Assembly: GCA_963677445.2 (NCBI GenBank) | Contig: CAXXGF010000048.1 | Location: 1-64,000, forward strand | Length of the DNA: 64,000 nucleotides | Direction of reading: 5' to 3' | From: G963677445 sp963677445 | Lineage (GTDB): Bacteria > Bacteroidota > Ignavibacteria > Ignavibacteriales > Melioribacteraceae | In this document: one piece after another, positions 46,424 through 56,179 of the stretch | Numbering within the stretch: position 1 is the first letter of the stretch | Layout of the letters: every line of letters starts with the position of its first letter | Translations under genes and position numbers: made by a program | Notes under the pieces: model-generated | Seen by the model: only the letters and a program-made list of their open reading frames with translations | Told to the model about the DNA's origin: nothing | The model's database searches: none

Positions 46424-46787
46424 TGTCCCGCGATTATATTTTGCGAATGAATCCATGTAAGTTATTGTTTTTTATAACCGGGATCCGGAGTTCTGAATTT
46501 CAGAGACTGCAAAGAATAATTTTTAATTTTCGTATTGTCAAAGAGCATTTTTTATTCGTTCACTGTAATTGAAAATATCATTAAGTGAATCAATCGGAAT
46601 TTTTTCTTCGATTTTATATTCAATGAGTCCAATATATTTTTGAGAATAATTAGGTTCCATGTGGAATACAGTGGGTGATTTTTGTCGGTCCTGACAATTA
46701 GACAAAACCTTTTGTTAAAGTATAACCGGATAATCCCTACGTGTAGCTTCCGCCCCTACAGGGCTTAAATACACTTTTTCTTTTATT

Positions 46788-46990
46788 ACCCCGGGCGTTG
46801 CCCGGGGCTGTTGATTGTCACGCTTTCAGCGCTTATAATAATTCCAGTTTGTCACAGATGGATACAAAACCCTGAAAGGGTGCAGGCAACAGACAGGGGC
46901 AACTCCCCGGTTAAGAAAAACAAAGACATTATCAGAGCCCTGAAAGGGCGAAAGCAGCAAACGCATAAAGATCTGGAAAGCTGAAAGCGT
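46788..46990. repeat. Array of short hairpins with TGAAA-type loops
   Basis: Five small hairpins lie within about 200 bp: CCCCGGGCGTTGCCCGGGG (46789-46807), CGCTTTCAGCG (46821-46831), ACCCTGAAAGGGT (46869-46881), GCCCTGAAAGGGC (46937-46949) and CGCTTTCAGC in inverted form near 46980-46990. Stems differ but loops are alike (TGAAA or its complement). A related array is at 58509-58721. Confidence 0.6.
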
Positions 46991-47197
46991 CTGGCTCAGT
47001 CGGGGTAAGAAAGACTTTAAGACTCATCCACTTTTTTCAAGACCGTGCGCTCTGTGGTGGTGAAGACCAGGGGCTGGTTTCCGGAAATCTAACATGACAT
47101 TATGCGAATCTTTGATTTATATCGTTATGCGCTATTTTAATACTTTACCCACTAAATTTCATATAGAACCAAAAACTTTTGCTTATTGAAATAAAAT

Positions 47198-47911
47198 TTA
47201 ATTATCTTTTTGTTTTGTCAGCGCTGAAGCTATAAGTCCGGTCGGTACCGCGACAATACCCAGCCCCGCCATTAAAATTAAAAAAGTAAATATTTTACCT
47301 CCGATCGTAACCGGATATATATCTCCATAACCAACTGTTGTCAACGTTGCAACCGACCACCATAAACTCTTAAAAACTGATCCAAACTGCTCAGGCTGCA
47401 CCTCACTTTCAAAATAATATATACCGACACTGGAAATATACAGCAGGATAATTGTCGCAAATAGAAATATTCCCAGTTCTTCCTTTATACATTTGAACGC
47501 TGTTAGAAATCGGTCAAGCGCTTTACCAAACCTGAAAAGTTTAAAAATTCTTATTAGTCTAAATAACCGAAATATTCTTATTGACCGAAGATCAATTCCT
47601 GTTGAAACATAAAAAGGTAAGATCGCTAACAGATCAATAATACCATAAAAACTGCAAATAAAACGAAGTTTATTCTCACTTAAATAAATGCGTAATATAT
47701 ATTCAACTGAAAAAATAAAAACACATCCAATTTCGAGATAATTAAGAATCTGTAAAAAATTCTCCTCTAAATCCGGCGATGTTTCAATCGTAAAAGACAG
47801 TAACGAAATAATAATCAGACTTTGAATAACCAGATCAAATATTCTTCCTCGAAAAGTACTATTATCTTCAACAATTTTTTTTAAGCCCTTCTTAAAACTA
47901 AGCTCCTTCAT
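47198..47911 (-). CDS. Voltage-gated potassium channel (Kv-type)
   Basis: This 237-residue inner-membrane protein has the six-helix layout of a voltage-gated K+ channel. A charged S4-like helix repeats Arg/Lys every third residue (RSIRIFRLFRLIRIFKLFRF), the pore helix follows, and the selectivity filter is TTVGYGD. The C-terminal S6 is GKIFTFLILMAGLGIVAVPTGLI. No cytoplasmic regulatory domain follows, and the length is typical of short bacterial Kv channels. It stands alone. It should form a tetramer that lets K+ pass in response to membrane voltage. Confidence 0.93.
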   Translation of the reverse strand: MKELSFKKGLKKIVEDNSTFRGRIFDLVIQSLIIISLLSFTIETSPDLEENFLQILNYLEIGCVFIFSVEYILRIYLSENKLRFICSFYGIIDLLAILPFYVSTGIDLRSIRIFRLFRLIRIFKLFRFGKALDRFLTAFKCIKEELGIFLFATIILLYISSVGIYYFESEVQPEQFGSVFKSLWWSVATLTTVGYGDIYPVTIGGKIFTFLILMAGLGIVAVPTGLIASALTKQKDN

Positions 47912-48261
47912 ATTTAAGATGCCTTATCCATATTATATAAACTGCTAATTTAAATTCAACGACCAATTATTTATATATTCCCCCAAAGCAACATCTCTGA
48001 TAATATATAAAAAAAAGAAAGATATTGCAACTATACTTCAATTATTTATTATTGATAAATTTTAATCCTGTTTCAGTTAAGATACTTTGCCGCCAGTGTA
48101 TTGACCATCCTGAGTATCTTCGCAAATTCAGATCAACTGCAACAATAATTTAATCTTAAACTGTGTATTCTAATTGCATTAAAAGACCTTTTTTTTTAAT
48201 TTACATATAAATAAAAAGTTGAGTGAACTTTTACTTATTAATATATAAAGAGGACCCGGAT
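47912..48261. other. Gene-free divergent promoter region
   Basis: This AT-rich stretch separates the channel gene (minus) from the DUF3857 gene (plus) and must hold both promoters, which I cannot place. It contains an 8-bp inverted repeat, AAGATACT (48079-48086) and AGTATCTT (48113-48120), that could be an operator. Confidence 0.4.
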
Positions 48262-50238
48262 ATGAAAAAATATCTGAATCTTTCGATAGTTTTATTAACA
48301 TCCTTTATTTTGCTTTCCTGTTCAGGGGGCGGACTGATGACGCGTGAAACCCTCATGGAAAAACTTAACCTCTCAAAACTTCCCGATATAGTGGAATATC
48401 CTGATGTCGATGGTGTTATCCTGATGCATGATAATGATGTTTCAATGGAAATTACCAGTGACTGGACGCTATTCACCAGGGAAACTGTCACTCGCGCAAA
48501 AATTCTTTTCAGAAATGTTGAGGATTATGCCTATGTTCAAATTCCGATCTATGATGGAGAAACACTTGAAAATCTTTCGGCACAAACTATTAAAGCAGAT
48601 GGTACAGTAATCGAGATAACCGAGGAAGATTTTCATCTTGTCAGTGGAGGTGCTGAGGGCTTTACTTATTATTCCGATACACAGAAAATGAGATTTACTT
48701 TTCCCGGAATAGAAAAGAACTGCATAATCCAGTGGAGTTACACAAAAAGAAAAGATTTTCCTTTCCGAAGAGATATCTGGGCTATTCAGTATTCTATGCC
48801 GATCATTTCCAATACCTATTCACTAACTGTCCCTACATTGCTTATTACCAAATTTAAATGGGACTGGCAATACCGGGCCTATAACTATATCCTTGAAGAT
48901 CCGGTATATCACAAAAACATCAATCCGACCCAATCAAAAAAAGATGCCAGTGTTACTTATAAGTGGACACTCAAGAACGTTGAAGCTTTTAAGAGCGAAC
49001 CTTCAATGCCCCCCTTTGAGGATAATGTTGCTTATGTCCGTTTCGCGCCGCATGACTGGCAAAAGTGGAATGATATAAGTGAATGGTATTATGAAAAACT
49101 TTTTGAACCTCAGCTCGATATCACAGACAAAATAAACACTTTGGCAAAGGAGCTGACCGAAGGAGCTGAAACGGATGATGACAAAATAGCAAAACTGTTT
49201 AATTATGTACAAAAAATGAGATACGTTTCGATTAAACTTGGCGATAGCGGTCTGCGCCCCTCATTCCCCGAAAAAGTTATTGAGAGAGAATATGGCGACT
49301 GTAAAGACAAATCAATTCTCCTTATCGCGCTGCTCCGATCGGTGGGAATTGAGGCAAAACCTGTTCTGGCCCTTACAGGTGATAACGGAAGGCTTGACAC
49401 CTCTTTTCCGGCATGGAATTTTAACCACATGATCGTTAAAGCGACGACTGGTGAAAAAGATTACTGGCTCGACGCGACCGTTACCCATTGCCTGCCTGGT
49501 GAACTTCACTCGGGATGTGAGGGAATTAATGTAATGGTAATGGATGATGACGGCACATGCAAAATGGAAACAACTCCTGTGGCAACTCATAAGGATAACC
49601 TGAAGCTTTATGATGTGAAAATCAATATCGATGATAAAAATGAAGCTGAATTTACAGTGACTATGACCTACAAAGGGAAAGAAAATTTCAGATTGAGAAG
49701 TTATTTAAAAGATCAGACCGATGAGGACCTTGAGGAGTTTTTCACCGATATCTTCTCGGATGATAATCTGCGCTCTAGCCTGGTGAGTTATAACGTGCCC
49801 GATGTTGATTCCCTGGGCGCTGAGTTAAAATTGAATTTTGTCTTTAGAACACCAAACCTTATTCAGATTCAGGGTGACCTCTGTTTTGTTGATTTCGATC
49901 CCTTTAATCTTTTCCCCGATCTTTCATGGCTCTCCAAAGAGACCAGAAAATATGATCTTGAGTTTGACTTCCCGCATACAATCTATAAAAATATTGAGAT
50001 AAATTTTCCGGCCGAAAAATATGAAATCCGAAATTTACCGGAAAACATGGTGTTAAAGAATTCAAATGTTGAATACCGCAGAAGGTTTAATAAAGTCTCA
50101 GAAAATAAAATTATGTTTAATGAATCTTACGCCCGTAAGAAAAAAACTATTAAAGCCTTCCGTTACCCTGAATACAGGGCGAATGCCGAAAAGATAAGAA
50201 CACGCATCGATGAAAAGCTGATACTCACCAGTAAATAA
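48262..50238 (+). CDS. DUF3857 / transglutaminase-like lipoprotein
   Basis: The start at 48262 is set by AGAGGACCCGG before the ATG and by the lipoprotein signal MKKYLNLSIVLLTSFILLSC. The 658-residue product has an N-terminal DUF3857 domain (about 50-240) and a transglutaminase-like core with Cys347 (EYGDCKDKSILL), His389 (NFNHMIVK) and Asp404 (WLDATV), a complete triad. A C-terminal beta domain (DUF2569/DUF3858-like position) follows. Proteins of this layout act outside the inner membrane, probably on peptide bonds or crosslinks in the envelope; the substrate is not known. A gamma-glutamyl polymer is made by the operon ending 2.1 kb upstream, but a link is speculation. A strong terminator follows. 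Confidence 0.88.
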   Translation: MKKYLNLSIVLLTSFILLSCSGGGLMTRETLMEKLNLSKLPDIVEYPDVDGVILMHDNDVSMEITSDWTLFTRETVTRAKILFRNVEDYAYVQIPIYDGETLENLSAQTIKADGTVIEITEEDFHLVSGGAEGFTYYSDTQKMRFTFPGIEKNCIIQWSYTKRKDFPFRRDIWAIQYSMPIISNTYSLTVPTLLITKFKWDWQYRAYNYILEDPVYHKNINPTQSKKDASVTYKWTLKNVEAFKSEPSMPPFEDNVAYVRFAPHDWQKWNDISEWYYEKLFEPQLDITDKINTLAKELTEGAETDDDKIAKLFNYVQKMRYVSIKLGDSGLRPSFPEKVIEREYGDCKDKSILLIALLRSVGIEAKPVLALTGDNGRLDTSFPAWNFNHMIVKATTGEKDYWLDATVTHCLPGELHSGCEGINVMVMDDDGTCKMETTPVATHKDNLKLYDVKINIDDKNEAEFTVTMTYKGKENFRLRSYLKDQTDEDLEEFFTDIFSDDNLRSSLVSYNVPDVDSLGAELKLNFVFRTPNLIQIQGDLCFVDFDPFNLFPDLSWLSKETRKYDLEFDFPHTIYKNIEINFPAEKYEIRNLPENMVLKNSNVEYRRRFNKVSENKIMFNESYARKKKTIKAFRYPEYRANAEKIRTRIDEKLILTSK

Positions 50239-50245
50239 AAACATT

Positions 50246-50279
50246 AAAAAAAAGCCGGGGTAAAACCCGGCTTTTTTTC
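50246..50279. terminator. Bidirectional terminator
   Basis: An A-run plus GCCGGG pairs with CCCGGC plus a T-run around GTAAAA, between two convergent genes (stops at 50238 and 50301). It has T-tracts on both strands. Confidence 0.9.
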
Positions 50280-50300
50280 TATTCAATTTTTGCGTTTCTG

Positions 50301-51401
50301 TCAATCAAGTTCACTCAGCAAATCATTAATTTTATCCTCAGAAAGCTCCGATTCAGTATAAAAAGATTTAAGAAGAACATCGACCTGTTGTATAAGTTTT
50401 TTCTTATAATACCTGGGAGCATATACGGAGCCGTCAAGCATATATATCCGCCCTGTATCCTCATCATAAAAAGTATAATTTATGAAGGGACCACCCATGC
50501 TTTTATCATTCATTCGCCACAGGCCCTGTGTCATCAGAGCGTAACGGTCCTTAAAGTTTACTTCCGATGTGGTAATGATATCATCTGATATTTCCACGTA
50601 GGCTTTGTCATCAGATGAACGGAGGAATTTTTCTGTCATCCTGTTTCTTTCGGCATAAACAGAATCAACTTCAAGAAAAGAAGGTGAGGCATTCTCTATC
50701 CAGTGGATGAAAAGCCACCTCTCCATATCTGTGCCGGGAGCCCGCCTGAGCCAAACAAAATTATCTTCCGGGCTGTTTTTACCAACCAGAAAATCTGCCT
50801 GCACATAAATAATCCAGCTATAATCTCTCAGGAACTGCGCTTCAATTTTTTTCTGTTCAAATTTCGCGTTATATAAACTTTTGAAAAGTCTCTGATCTGA
50901 AATTTTCTGAAAATACTGGATGAGTTGTTTTTTATTATTACCGATTTTTTCAATCAAATCTTCTGTTTCGGGAGCGGTAAGGAACATTACCAACTGGTTC
51001 TTTGCCCAAAGATCATATTTGTTAAAAACAAATTCTTTCCCTTCGTTCACCATATTCCGTACTGTAGAATCGAGAACGCTGTTTATATATCTCGAAGTGT
51101 TGCTTCCGCTGATTAGCGGAGCTGTAATAATTATATTTTTCCGGTTTTGATATTTTTTCAGGCTGCCTATTCCTTTCCGGTTGAGAATAAACAATTCTTC
51201 AGGCTGAGGAGTATATATCGTATCGGCAAATACATTATGCAGAATCTCTTTCAGAGCATCATATTCCATTGAATCCGCGAGCACGATAATCTCATCTTCG
51301 TTCCCGATAGCGCTCCTTTTGCCGCCGCATGAAGTTAGTATAACAGCGCCTGCTGTTAATAAAAATAACAGGGTTAAATTTTGTAGAATTTTTCTTTTCA
51401 T
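50301..51401 (-). CDS. DUF4837 family lipoprotein
   Basis: This 366-residue lipoprotein has the signal MKRKILQNLTLLFLLTAGAV and the lipobox LTSC. It matches the DUF4837 family of Bacteroidota and relatives: FADTIYTPQPEELFILNR, an NLWAKNQ-like segment (YDLWAKNQLVMFLTA), TQGLWRMNDKSMGGPFINY and a C-terminal APRYYKKKLIQQ. The function of the family is unknown; it acts in the periplasm or at the outer membrane. It lies 67 bp downstream of the kinase-like gene at the end of the greA-to-ftsH cluster, the same direction, and ends at the shared terminator. Confidence 0.88.
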   Translation of the reverse strand: MKRKILQNLTLLFLLTAGAVILTSCGGKRSAIGNEDEIIVLADSMEYDALKEILHNVFADTIYTPQPEELFILNRKGIGSLKKYQNRKNIIITAPLISGSNTSRYINSVLDSTVRNMVNEGKEFVFNKYDLWAKNQLVMFLTAPETEDLIEKIGNNKKQLIQYFQKISDQRLFKSLYNAKFEQKKIEAQFLRDYSWIIYVQADFLVGKNSPEDNFVWLRRAPGTDMERWLFIHWIENASPSFLEVDSVYAERNRMTEKFLRSSDDKAYVEISDDIITTSEVNFKDRYALMTQGLWRMNDKSMGGPFINYTFYDEDTGRIYMLDGSVYAPRYYKKKLIQQVDVLLKSFYTESELSEDKINDLLSELD

Positions 51402-51468
51402 GTTCGCTCTGAATTGTTGTTTTAACTGTCTGCCAATTATACAACAATACTACAAACAGGTTTCCGAA

Positions 51469-52164
51469 TTATTGAGGAACATTCAGAAGCACAAGTGAAT
51501 ATTGAGGCAGGAATATTGAATATAATATCCACATTGTTCCCCCTATTGAGACCGGGACAGATAAATTATCGTCAAAATAACCGTATGAAATATTTTCAGC
51601 GATAGCGCCTACAAAAACCGCGGCAAAGGCGATCAGGTATTCGGCCGGAGCCCCGGTAATTTTTGGTGTAAAAAGCATTACAATGCATCCCACAACAAAA
51701 AAGGAGAGTGTGCCTTCCAAAGATTTTGAAAGGAATTTGTGTTTTCCAAATCTTCTGCCTATAAGGGCCGCCGCGATATCACTTAGAATTAAAACAGCAA
51801 AAGCTGCCACAGCAAAAATTTTTGGGAAAAAGGCCACCATAATCACAGCGGAAACAAACACAAAAGTCGCTCCGTTCAGCTTTTTAGATTTTTCATCCTT
51901 TTCATGCTCCCGCAGCATAAAACCAAAAACCGAATAAAATATTTTGCTGACAGATGGAATATAATACCTGGAATATTCAACAAAAATTGATATTATCATC
52001 AATGGCACAAGAATCCAAAGCGCGGTTTCTTTGCTGATATGATAATAAATTACCGGTATCGAAAGGGAACACAAATGGATTCCCTTTCTCATTAATTCAC
52101 TTTTATATGCTATTGACCCTCTGTCATTCTCCTGCACCTTTTGATTCAATATCACTTTCTCCAT
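51469..52164 (-). CDS. Membrane dolichol/phytol kinase or CDP-lipid synthase-like protein
   Basis: The 231-residue protein has about six to seven membrane helices and the signature SDIAAALIGRRFGKHKFLSK, then SLEGTLSFF, of the CTP-dependent dolichol kinase/phytol kinase and phosphatidate cytidylyltransferase superfamily. It should phosphorylate a long-chain prenol or a similar lipid at the inner membrane. The frame from ATG 52164 overlaps the 3' end of ftsH by 41 bp, with AAGAGAG just before the ATG; an internal ATG at 52092 (MRKGIHLCSLS) would avoid the overlap but has no ribosome site. The lipid substrate cannot be told. Confidence 0.82.
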   Translation of the reverse strand: MEKVILNQKVQENDRGSIAYKSELMRKGIHLCSLSIPVIYYHISKETALWILVPLMIISIFVEYSRYYIPSVSKIFYSVFGFMLREHEKDEKSKKLNGATFVFVSAVIMVAFFPKIFAVAAFAVLILSDIAAALIGRRFGKHKFLSKSLEGTLSFFVVGCIVMLFTPKITGAPAEYLIAFAAVFVGAIAENISYGYFDDNLSVPVSIGGTMWILYSIFLPQYSLVLLNVPQ

Positions 52165-54217
52165 CTCTCTTATTCCGTTCGTCCATGAGTTTCTTTACGT
52201 GATCCGGGACTTCCTGCTCACCCTTATCTTCAGAGCTTCCATTCCTTTTTACCGGCGGCAGTTCTTCCCCATTCATAACCTTGCTGATCTCATCACTGTC
52301 CAGGATTTCCCGTTCCAAAAGTTCGTTGGACAATTTGTGAAGCATCTCGACATTATCCTTCAGAATTTTGTCGGCGCGGACCATGCAATCCATCACAATA
52401 TTACGAATTTCACTGTCTATTTCCTGAGCAGTGGTTTCACTATAGTCTTTATGTTTTGTTATTTCCCTTCCAAGGAATATTTCTTCTTCATTCTGCCCGT
52501 ATGCCAGAGGACCGAGTTTTTCACTCATACCCCATTCACAAACCATTTTACGGGCAAGGCTGGTTGCCTTTTCAATATCATTTCCGGCTCCGGTAGTGAA
52601 CCTGTTAAAAATAAGCATCTCGGCAGCTCTTCCGCCAAGAGCGTAAGTTATTGTTGCTTCGAGGTATTCCCGTGAATAAGTATGCTTTTCATCAACCGGA
52701 AGATATGTGGTAACACCGAGGGCTCGTCCGCGGGGTATGATTGTCACCTTATGAACCGGATCGGCTTCCGGAAGCATTCTGGCAACAAGCACATGACCTA
52801 TTTCATGATAGGCAGTAAGCTTCTTCTCCTCTTCCGAGATGATCATGCTTTTCCGTTCCATTCCCATCATAACTTTATCTTTTGCTTCCTCAAAATCCTC
52901 CATCGCGACAAATTCTTTATTTTTTCTCGCGGCGAGAAGAGCGGCCTCATTTACCATATTGGCTAATTCAGCCCCCGCTAAACCTGGAGTTCCTTTGGCG
53001 AGTGTTTTTAAGTTTACATTTTTATCAAGCGGTATTTTGCGCGTATGAACTTTAAGAATGCCTTCTCTACCCTGAACATCGGGACGATCGACAACAACCT
53101 GGCGATCAAAACGGCCCGGGCGCAGCAAAGCGGGATCGAGCACATCGGGACGGTTGGTGGCGGCAATTATAATAACACCGCTGTTCTGTTCGAATCCATC
53201 CATTTCCACAAGTAAAGCGTTAAGGGTCTGTTCACGTTCATCGTGACCTCCACCAAGCCCGGCGCCTCTGTGTCTTCCGACAGCGTCAATCTCATCAATA
53301 AATATAATACATGGCGCGCTTTTTTTACCCTGCTCGAAAAGGTCTCTTACACGGCTCGCTCCCACACCTACAAACATTTCGACAAAATCGGCGCCGCTTA
53401 TCGAGAAAAATGGCACACCGGCTTCACCGGCGACAGCGCGGGCCAGCAATGTTTTACCTGTTCCGGGAGGGCCCAGCAAAAGAACACCGCGCGGAATTTT
53501 ACCGCCAAGCTTCTGAAATTTCGAAGGCTCTTTCAGAAATTCAATTATTTCTTCCAGTTCCTGCTTGGCTTCATCCGCTCCCGCGACATCTTTGAATGTT
53601 ACTTTAATCTGGGTTTCCGAAATTAACTTTGCCTTGCTTTTGCCAAAATTAAAAATACCCCTGGTTCCTCCGGCGCCTGACTGCATCCGGCGCATGAAAA
53701 GAATCCAGATTCCGACAATCAGCACCCAGGGAAGAATTCCAAGAAGCACAGTTATCCATTCATTCGACTCTTTCACAAAAGTATATTTCAGATTTTTCTC
53801 ATCCCATACTTTGAGCTGTTTTTCAATAACAGGCTCAACCATGGTCACCTGGAATTTTTTAATTCTTGTGGCATTGCCATTAATAAAAATTCTCTCTTCC
53901 TGCTTCAGAGTTCCTTCAAATAAATAATCGGCAGGATCGGTTTTAATAATTTTAGCTTCTTCTATTTTATCACTGTTTAAAAGCCTCTCATAAACATCAA
54001 ATGTAATTTCAAAAGCATTTGTGTTTTTAGAGTACATAAACTGAAATATAATAACTGCTCCAATCAAAACCGCGCCCCATGAGAGCACTGTTTTAATCAT
54101 CTTCGACCAGTCAAATTCACCGTCCGGTTTCTGGGGATCATCACCCCCGCCATTTCCATTGGGAAAGTTATTCTGATTTTTAGGTCCCGACATATTCCAT
54201 TTATTTTTATCTGACAT
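52124..54217 (-). CDS. ftsH: ATP-dependent zinc metalloprotease FtsH
   Basis: This 697-residue membrane protease degrades unfolded membrane proteins and short-lived regulators. Two helices (44-62 and 155-176) flank a periplasmic domain. The AAA domain has Walker A GPPGTGKT (249-256), Walker B IIFIDEIDA (304-312) and the second region of homology (ATNRPDVLDPALLRPGRFDR). The zinc site is HEIGH (471-475), with Ile in place of the commoner Ala. Frame and length are complete. The ATG is preceded by GGAG at 11 nt. It is 14 bp after hpt and overlaps the next gene by 41 bp, so the cluster is probably one operon. Confidence 0.98.
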   Translation of the reverse strand: MSDKNKWNMSGPKNQNNFPNGNGGGDDPQKPDGEFDWSKMIKTVLSWGAVLIGAVIIFQFMYSKNTNAFEITFDVYERLLNSDKIEEAKIIKTDPADYLFEGTLKQEERIFINGNATRIKKFQVTMVEPVIEKQLKVWDEKNLKYTFVKESNEWITVLLGILPWVLIVGIWILFMRRMQSGAGGTRGIFNFGKSKAKLISETQIKVTFKDVAGADEAKQELEEIIEFLKEPSKFQKLGGKIPRGVLLLGPPGTGKTLLARAVAGEAGVPFFSISGADFVEMFVGVGASRVRDLFEQGKKSAPCIIFIDEIDAVGRHRGAGLGGGHDEREQTLNALLVEMDGFEQNSGVIIIAATNRPDVLDPALLRPGRFDRQVVVDRPDVQGREGILKVHTRKIPLDKNVNLKTLAKGTPGLAGAELANMVNEAALLAARKNKEFVAMEDFEEAKDKVMMGMERKSMIISEEEKKLTAYHEIGHVLVARMLPEADPVHKVTIIPRGRALGVTTYLPVDEKHTYSREYLEATITYALGGRAAEMLIFNRFTTGAGNDIEKATSLARKMVCEWGMSEKLGPLAYGQNEEEIFLGREITKHKDYSETTAQEIDSEIRNIVMDCMVRADKILKDNVEMLHKLSNELLEREILDSDEISKVMNGEELPPVKRNGSSEDKGEQEVPDHVKKLMDERNKRDGESDIESKGAGE

Positions 54218-54231
54218 CTAATTAAACTCCG

Positions 54232-54795
54232 TTATTCGCTTAAAACATATATCGAACGCAAATTCCTGTATTTCTGGGCGTAATCAAGTCCATATCCTAT
54301 AACAAATTTGCTCGGAATTTCGAATCCAATATAATCAATTTTTGTGTTATATTTCATGCTGCCCGGCTTGTGAAGAAGGGTAACAACTTTCATGCTTGCA
54401 GGCTGAAGCTCTTTCATAAGCTCTTCGATGTAATTTATTGACAAACCTGTATCCACAATATCCTCGACAATAATTACATGTCGGTCCCTGATATCGGCAT
54501 TGAGCTCCTTCAACAGCTTTACCCTTCCGGATGAAATTTTTTCATCACCATAACTGGATAATTTGAAAAAATCGAGCTCACAATTTACAGGCATGCTTTT
54601 AAGCAGGTCTGTCATAAACAAAACAGAACCATTGAGTATTCCTATTACAATAGGGAATTTGTCGTGATAGTCTTTGGCAATCTCCAGGCCCAGTTCACTG
54701 ATCCTTTCCTGAATTTTATCTTCCGATAAATAAACGACAAACTTTTCGTTTCCTATAATAATTTCATCACTGTTGTAACGTTTTAATTCGTCCAT
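54232..54795 (-). CDS. hpt: Hypoxanthine phosphoribosyltransferase
   Basis: This 187-residue purine salvage enzyme converts hypoxanthine or guanine plus PRPP to IMP or GMP. The PRPP-binding motif VIIVEDIVDTGLSI is at about 107-120, an early loop IGILNGSVLFMTDLL is the flexible PRPP/base contact, and FVIGYGLDYAQKYRNL closes the active site. It overlaps the end of tilS by 13 bp. The tilS-hpt-ftsH order is widely conserved in bacteria, which supports all three calls. Confidence 0.96.
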   Translation of the reverse strand: MDELKRYNSDEIIIGNEKFVVYLSEDKIQERISELGLEIAKDYHDKFPIVIGILNGSVLFMTDLLKSMPVNCELDFFKLSSYGDEKISSGRVKLLKELNADIRDRHVIIVEDIVDTGLSINYIEELMKELQPASMKVVTLLHKPGSMKYNTKIDYIGFEIPSKFVIGYGLDYAQKYRNLRSIYVLSE

Positions 54796-56150
54796 AGCTT
54801 AATAATTTTTGAAGTATTTTTATTTATTCTGTAACGGTTATCTATTCTTAAACCGACAACCCATACAATATTGTTCCTGTTAAGCAGAATTAAATGCTCT
54901 TTTTTTTTGTATGAAGCAATTTTATTCTCATTGAGGAAATCGGATACATTTTTATATTTATTCATGCCCAGCGGAATGAATTTATCTCCCGGTTTCCAAC
55001 CTCGTAATATAAAAATATCATCTGTATTATCCGCAGATATTATTTCAAAATCCTCAGAATATTCCGGTTTAAGTTGTTTTTTTTCAACTTTCCCGATATT
55101 TATCTTCAGGCCGGCGACGTTAATACTTTCACCCGGCCTTAATTGATATTCTCCTTCAAAAACTTCCTTTTTCTCCTTTGTAAAGATGATATTTTCTCTT
55201 TCAATATATCCGAAATAATTTTCACGGAAATTTATCACCTTGCCGCTTTCAGAATATAAAGCCGATTCAAATTTTTCACAGTCGGTATAATCTGCCTTAT
55301 AACCTGAATATTTAAAGATCAGTCGTCTGAAAATTTCGGCAGCTCCTCCATCCGGAAGAGATTTAAGAGAATCAATAAGAAATATCATTTTTCCATTTTC
55401 AAACCGGCAGAACCGCGGGGCAGAACCGGATATGAGATCGGAAAGCAGCATGTCAACCGACCGCATGGTTTGTGTATAACGTAAAGCGGCTTCATCAAAC
55501 CTGTTGTTGATCTTTTTTACAAGGGGAACCACCTTTTCCCTCAGGTAGTTCCGGGGAATGTTTATATCCGTGTTTGAGCTGTCAATTCGGTACTCGATAC
55601 TCTGCCTCTCCAGCCACATCAAAATTTCTTCATTCGTAACGGCAAGAAAAGGTCGAATAATATTATCTCTTTTCACAGGAATTCCTGCTGAAGAGGTTAC
55701 CCCCGCTCCTTTAATAATATTAAAAAGCAATGTTTCGGCATTATCCGAAGCATGATGGGCCGTAATAATTTTTGATGATTTTGTTATCCGGCTGATTGAT
55801 TCCAGTTTGTCATATCTCCACTCGCGCCCGGCCATCTCAATCGAAATACCTTTCTTTTCAGCGATAGATTTAATGTTTTCCTTCTCAATAAACAACTTAA
55901 CCTGATATTTGCCGCAAAGCTCCGAGCAAAAGTTCTCATCGGCGTCACTTTCTTCACCCCTGAGTGAATGGTTAAAATGAACACAGGAAAAGGTATATTG
56001 AAACAATGAGGAATATTTTTGTAAAAAATGGAATGCGAAAACAGAATCTCCCCCTCCGCTCAGCGAGAGCAGCAATTTATCACCCGGCTCAATAAGCCGG
56101 TATTTCCTGATAAACTTAACAATCTTCTGCTCAATTGTTTTTTCATTCAA
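54783..56150 (-). CDS. tilS: tRNA(Ile)-lysidine synthase
   Basis: This 455-residue enzyme adds lysine to C34 of the tRNA-Ile with anticodon CAU and is essential for reading AUA. The N-type ATP pyrophosphatase P-loop is SLSGGGDSVFAF (Ser31-Ser36), followed by FNHSLRGEESDADE and TAHHASDNAETLLFNIIKGAG. A C-terminal domain ends the protein (RGWKPGDKFIPLGM). The only workable start is TTG at 56150: an in-frame TAA lies just upstream, no ATG is available, and GGAG sits 8 nt before the TTG. It overlaps hpt by 13 bp and follows greA by 29 bp. Confidence 0.95.
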   Translation of the reverse strand: MNEKTIEQKIVKFIRKYRLIEPGDKLLLSLSGGGDSVFAFHFLQKYSSLFQYTFSCVHFNHSLRGEESDADENFCSELCGKYQVKLFIEKENIKSIAEKKGISIEMAGREWRYDKLESISRITKSSKIITAHHASDNAETLLFNIIKGAGVTSSAGIPVKRDNIIRPFLAVTNEEILMWLERQSIEYRIDSSNTDINIPRNYLREKVVPLVKKINNRFDEAALRYTQTMRSVDMLLSDLISGSAPRFCRFENGKMIFLIDSLKSLPDGGAAEIFRRLIFKYSGYKADYTDCEKFESALYSESGKVINFRENYFGYIERENIIFTKEKKEVFEGEYQLRPGESINVAGLKINIGKVEKKQLKPEYSEDFEIISADNTDDIFILRGWKPGDKFIPLGMNKYKNVSDFLNENKIASYKKKEHLILLNRNNIVWVVGLRIDNRYRINKNTSKIIKLWTN

Positions 56151-56179
56151 AAATGCTGCTCCATGGACAAATTACCCTA

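Larger units (their letters stand above)
46095..47197. other. Gene-free region after the PGA operon, dense in repeats
   Basis: No gene is supported. It holds AGGAGTTCTGAATCCGGAAC followed by TCCT at 46153-46176 (a hairpin), a related copy at 46477-46503, copy 2 of the 3829 module (46308-46423) and the hairpin array at 46788-46990. The 76-codon ORF starting at 46342 is made mostly of these repeats and is not a gene. Confidence 0.65.

Noticed and set aside
46342..46572. 76-codon ORF after the PGA operon
   Set aside because: It is composed largely of the dispersed module and a GGAGTTCTGA repeat and has no ribosome site.
46788..46990. Possible CRISPR array
   Set aside because: The units are short hairpins with differing stems and irregular spacing, there is no constant direct repeat, and no cas gene is present.
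48262..50238. DUF3857/transglutaminase lipoprotein as a PGA-cutting enzyme of the PGA operon
   Set aside because: It is separated from the operon by 1.1 kb of repeats and a divergent channel gene and belongs to a broad family, so sequence alone does not support the link.
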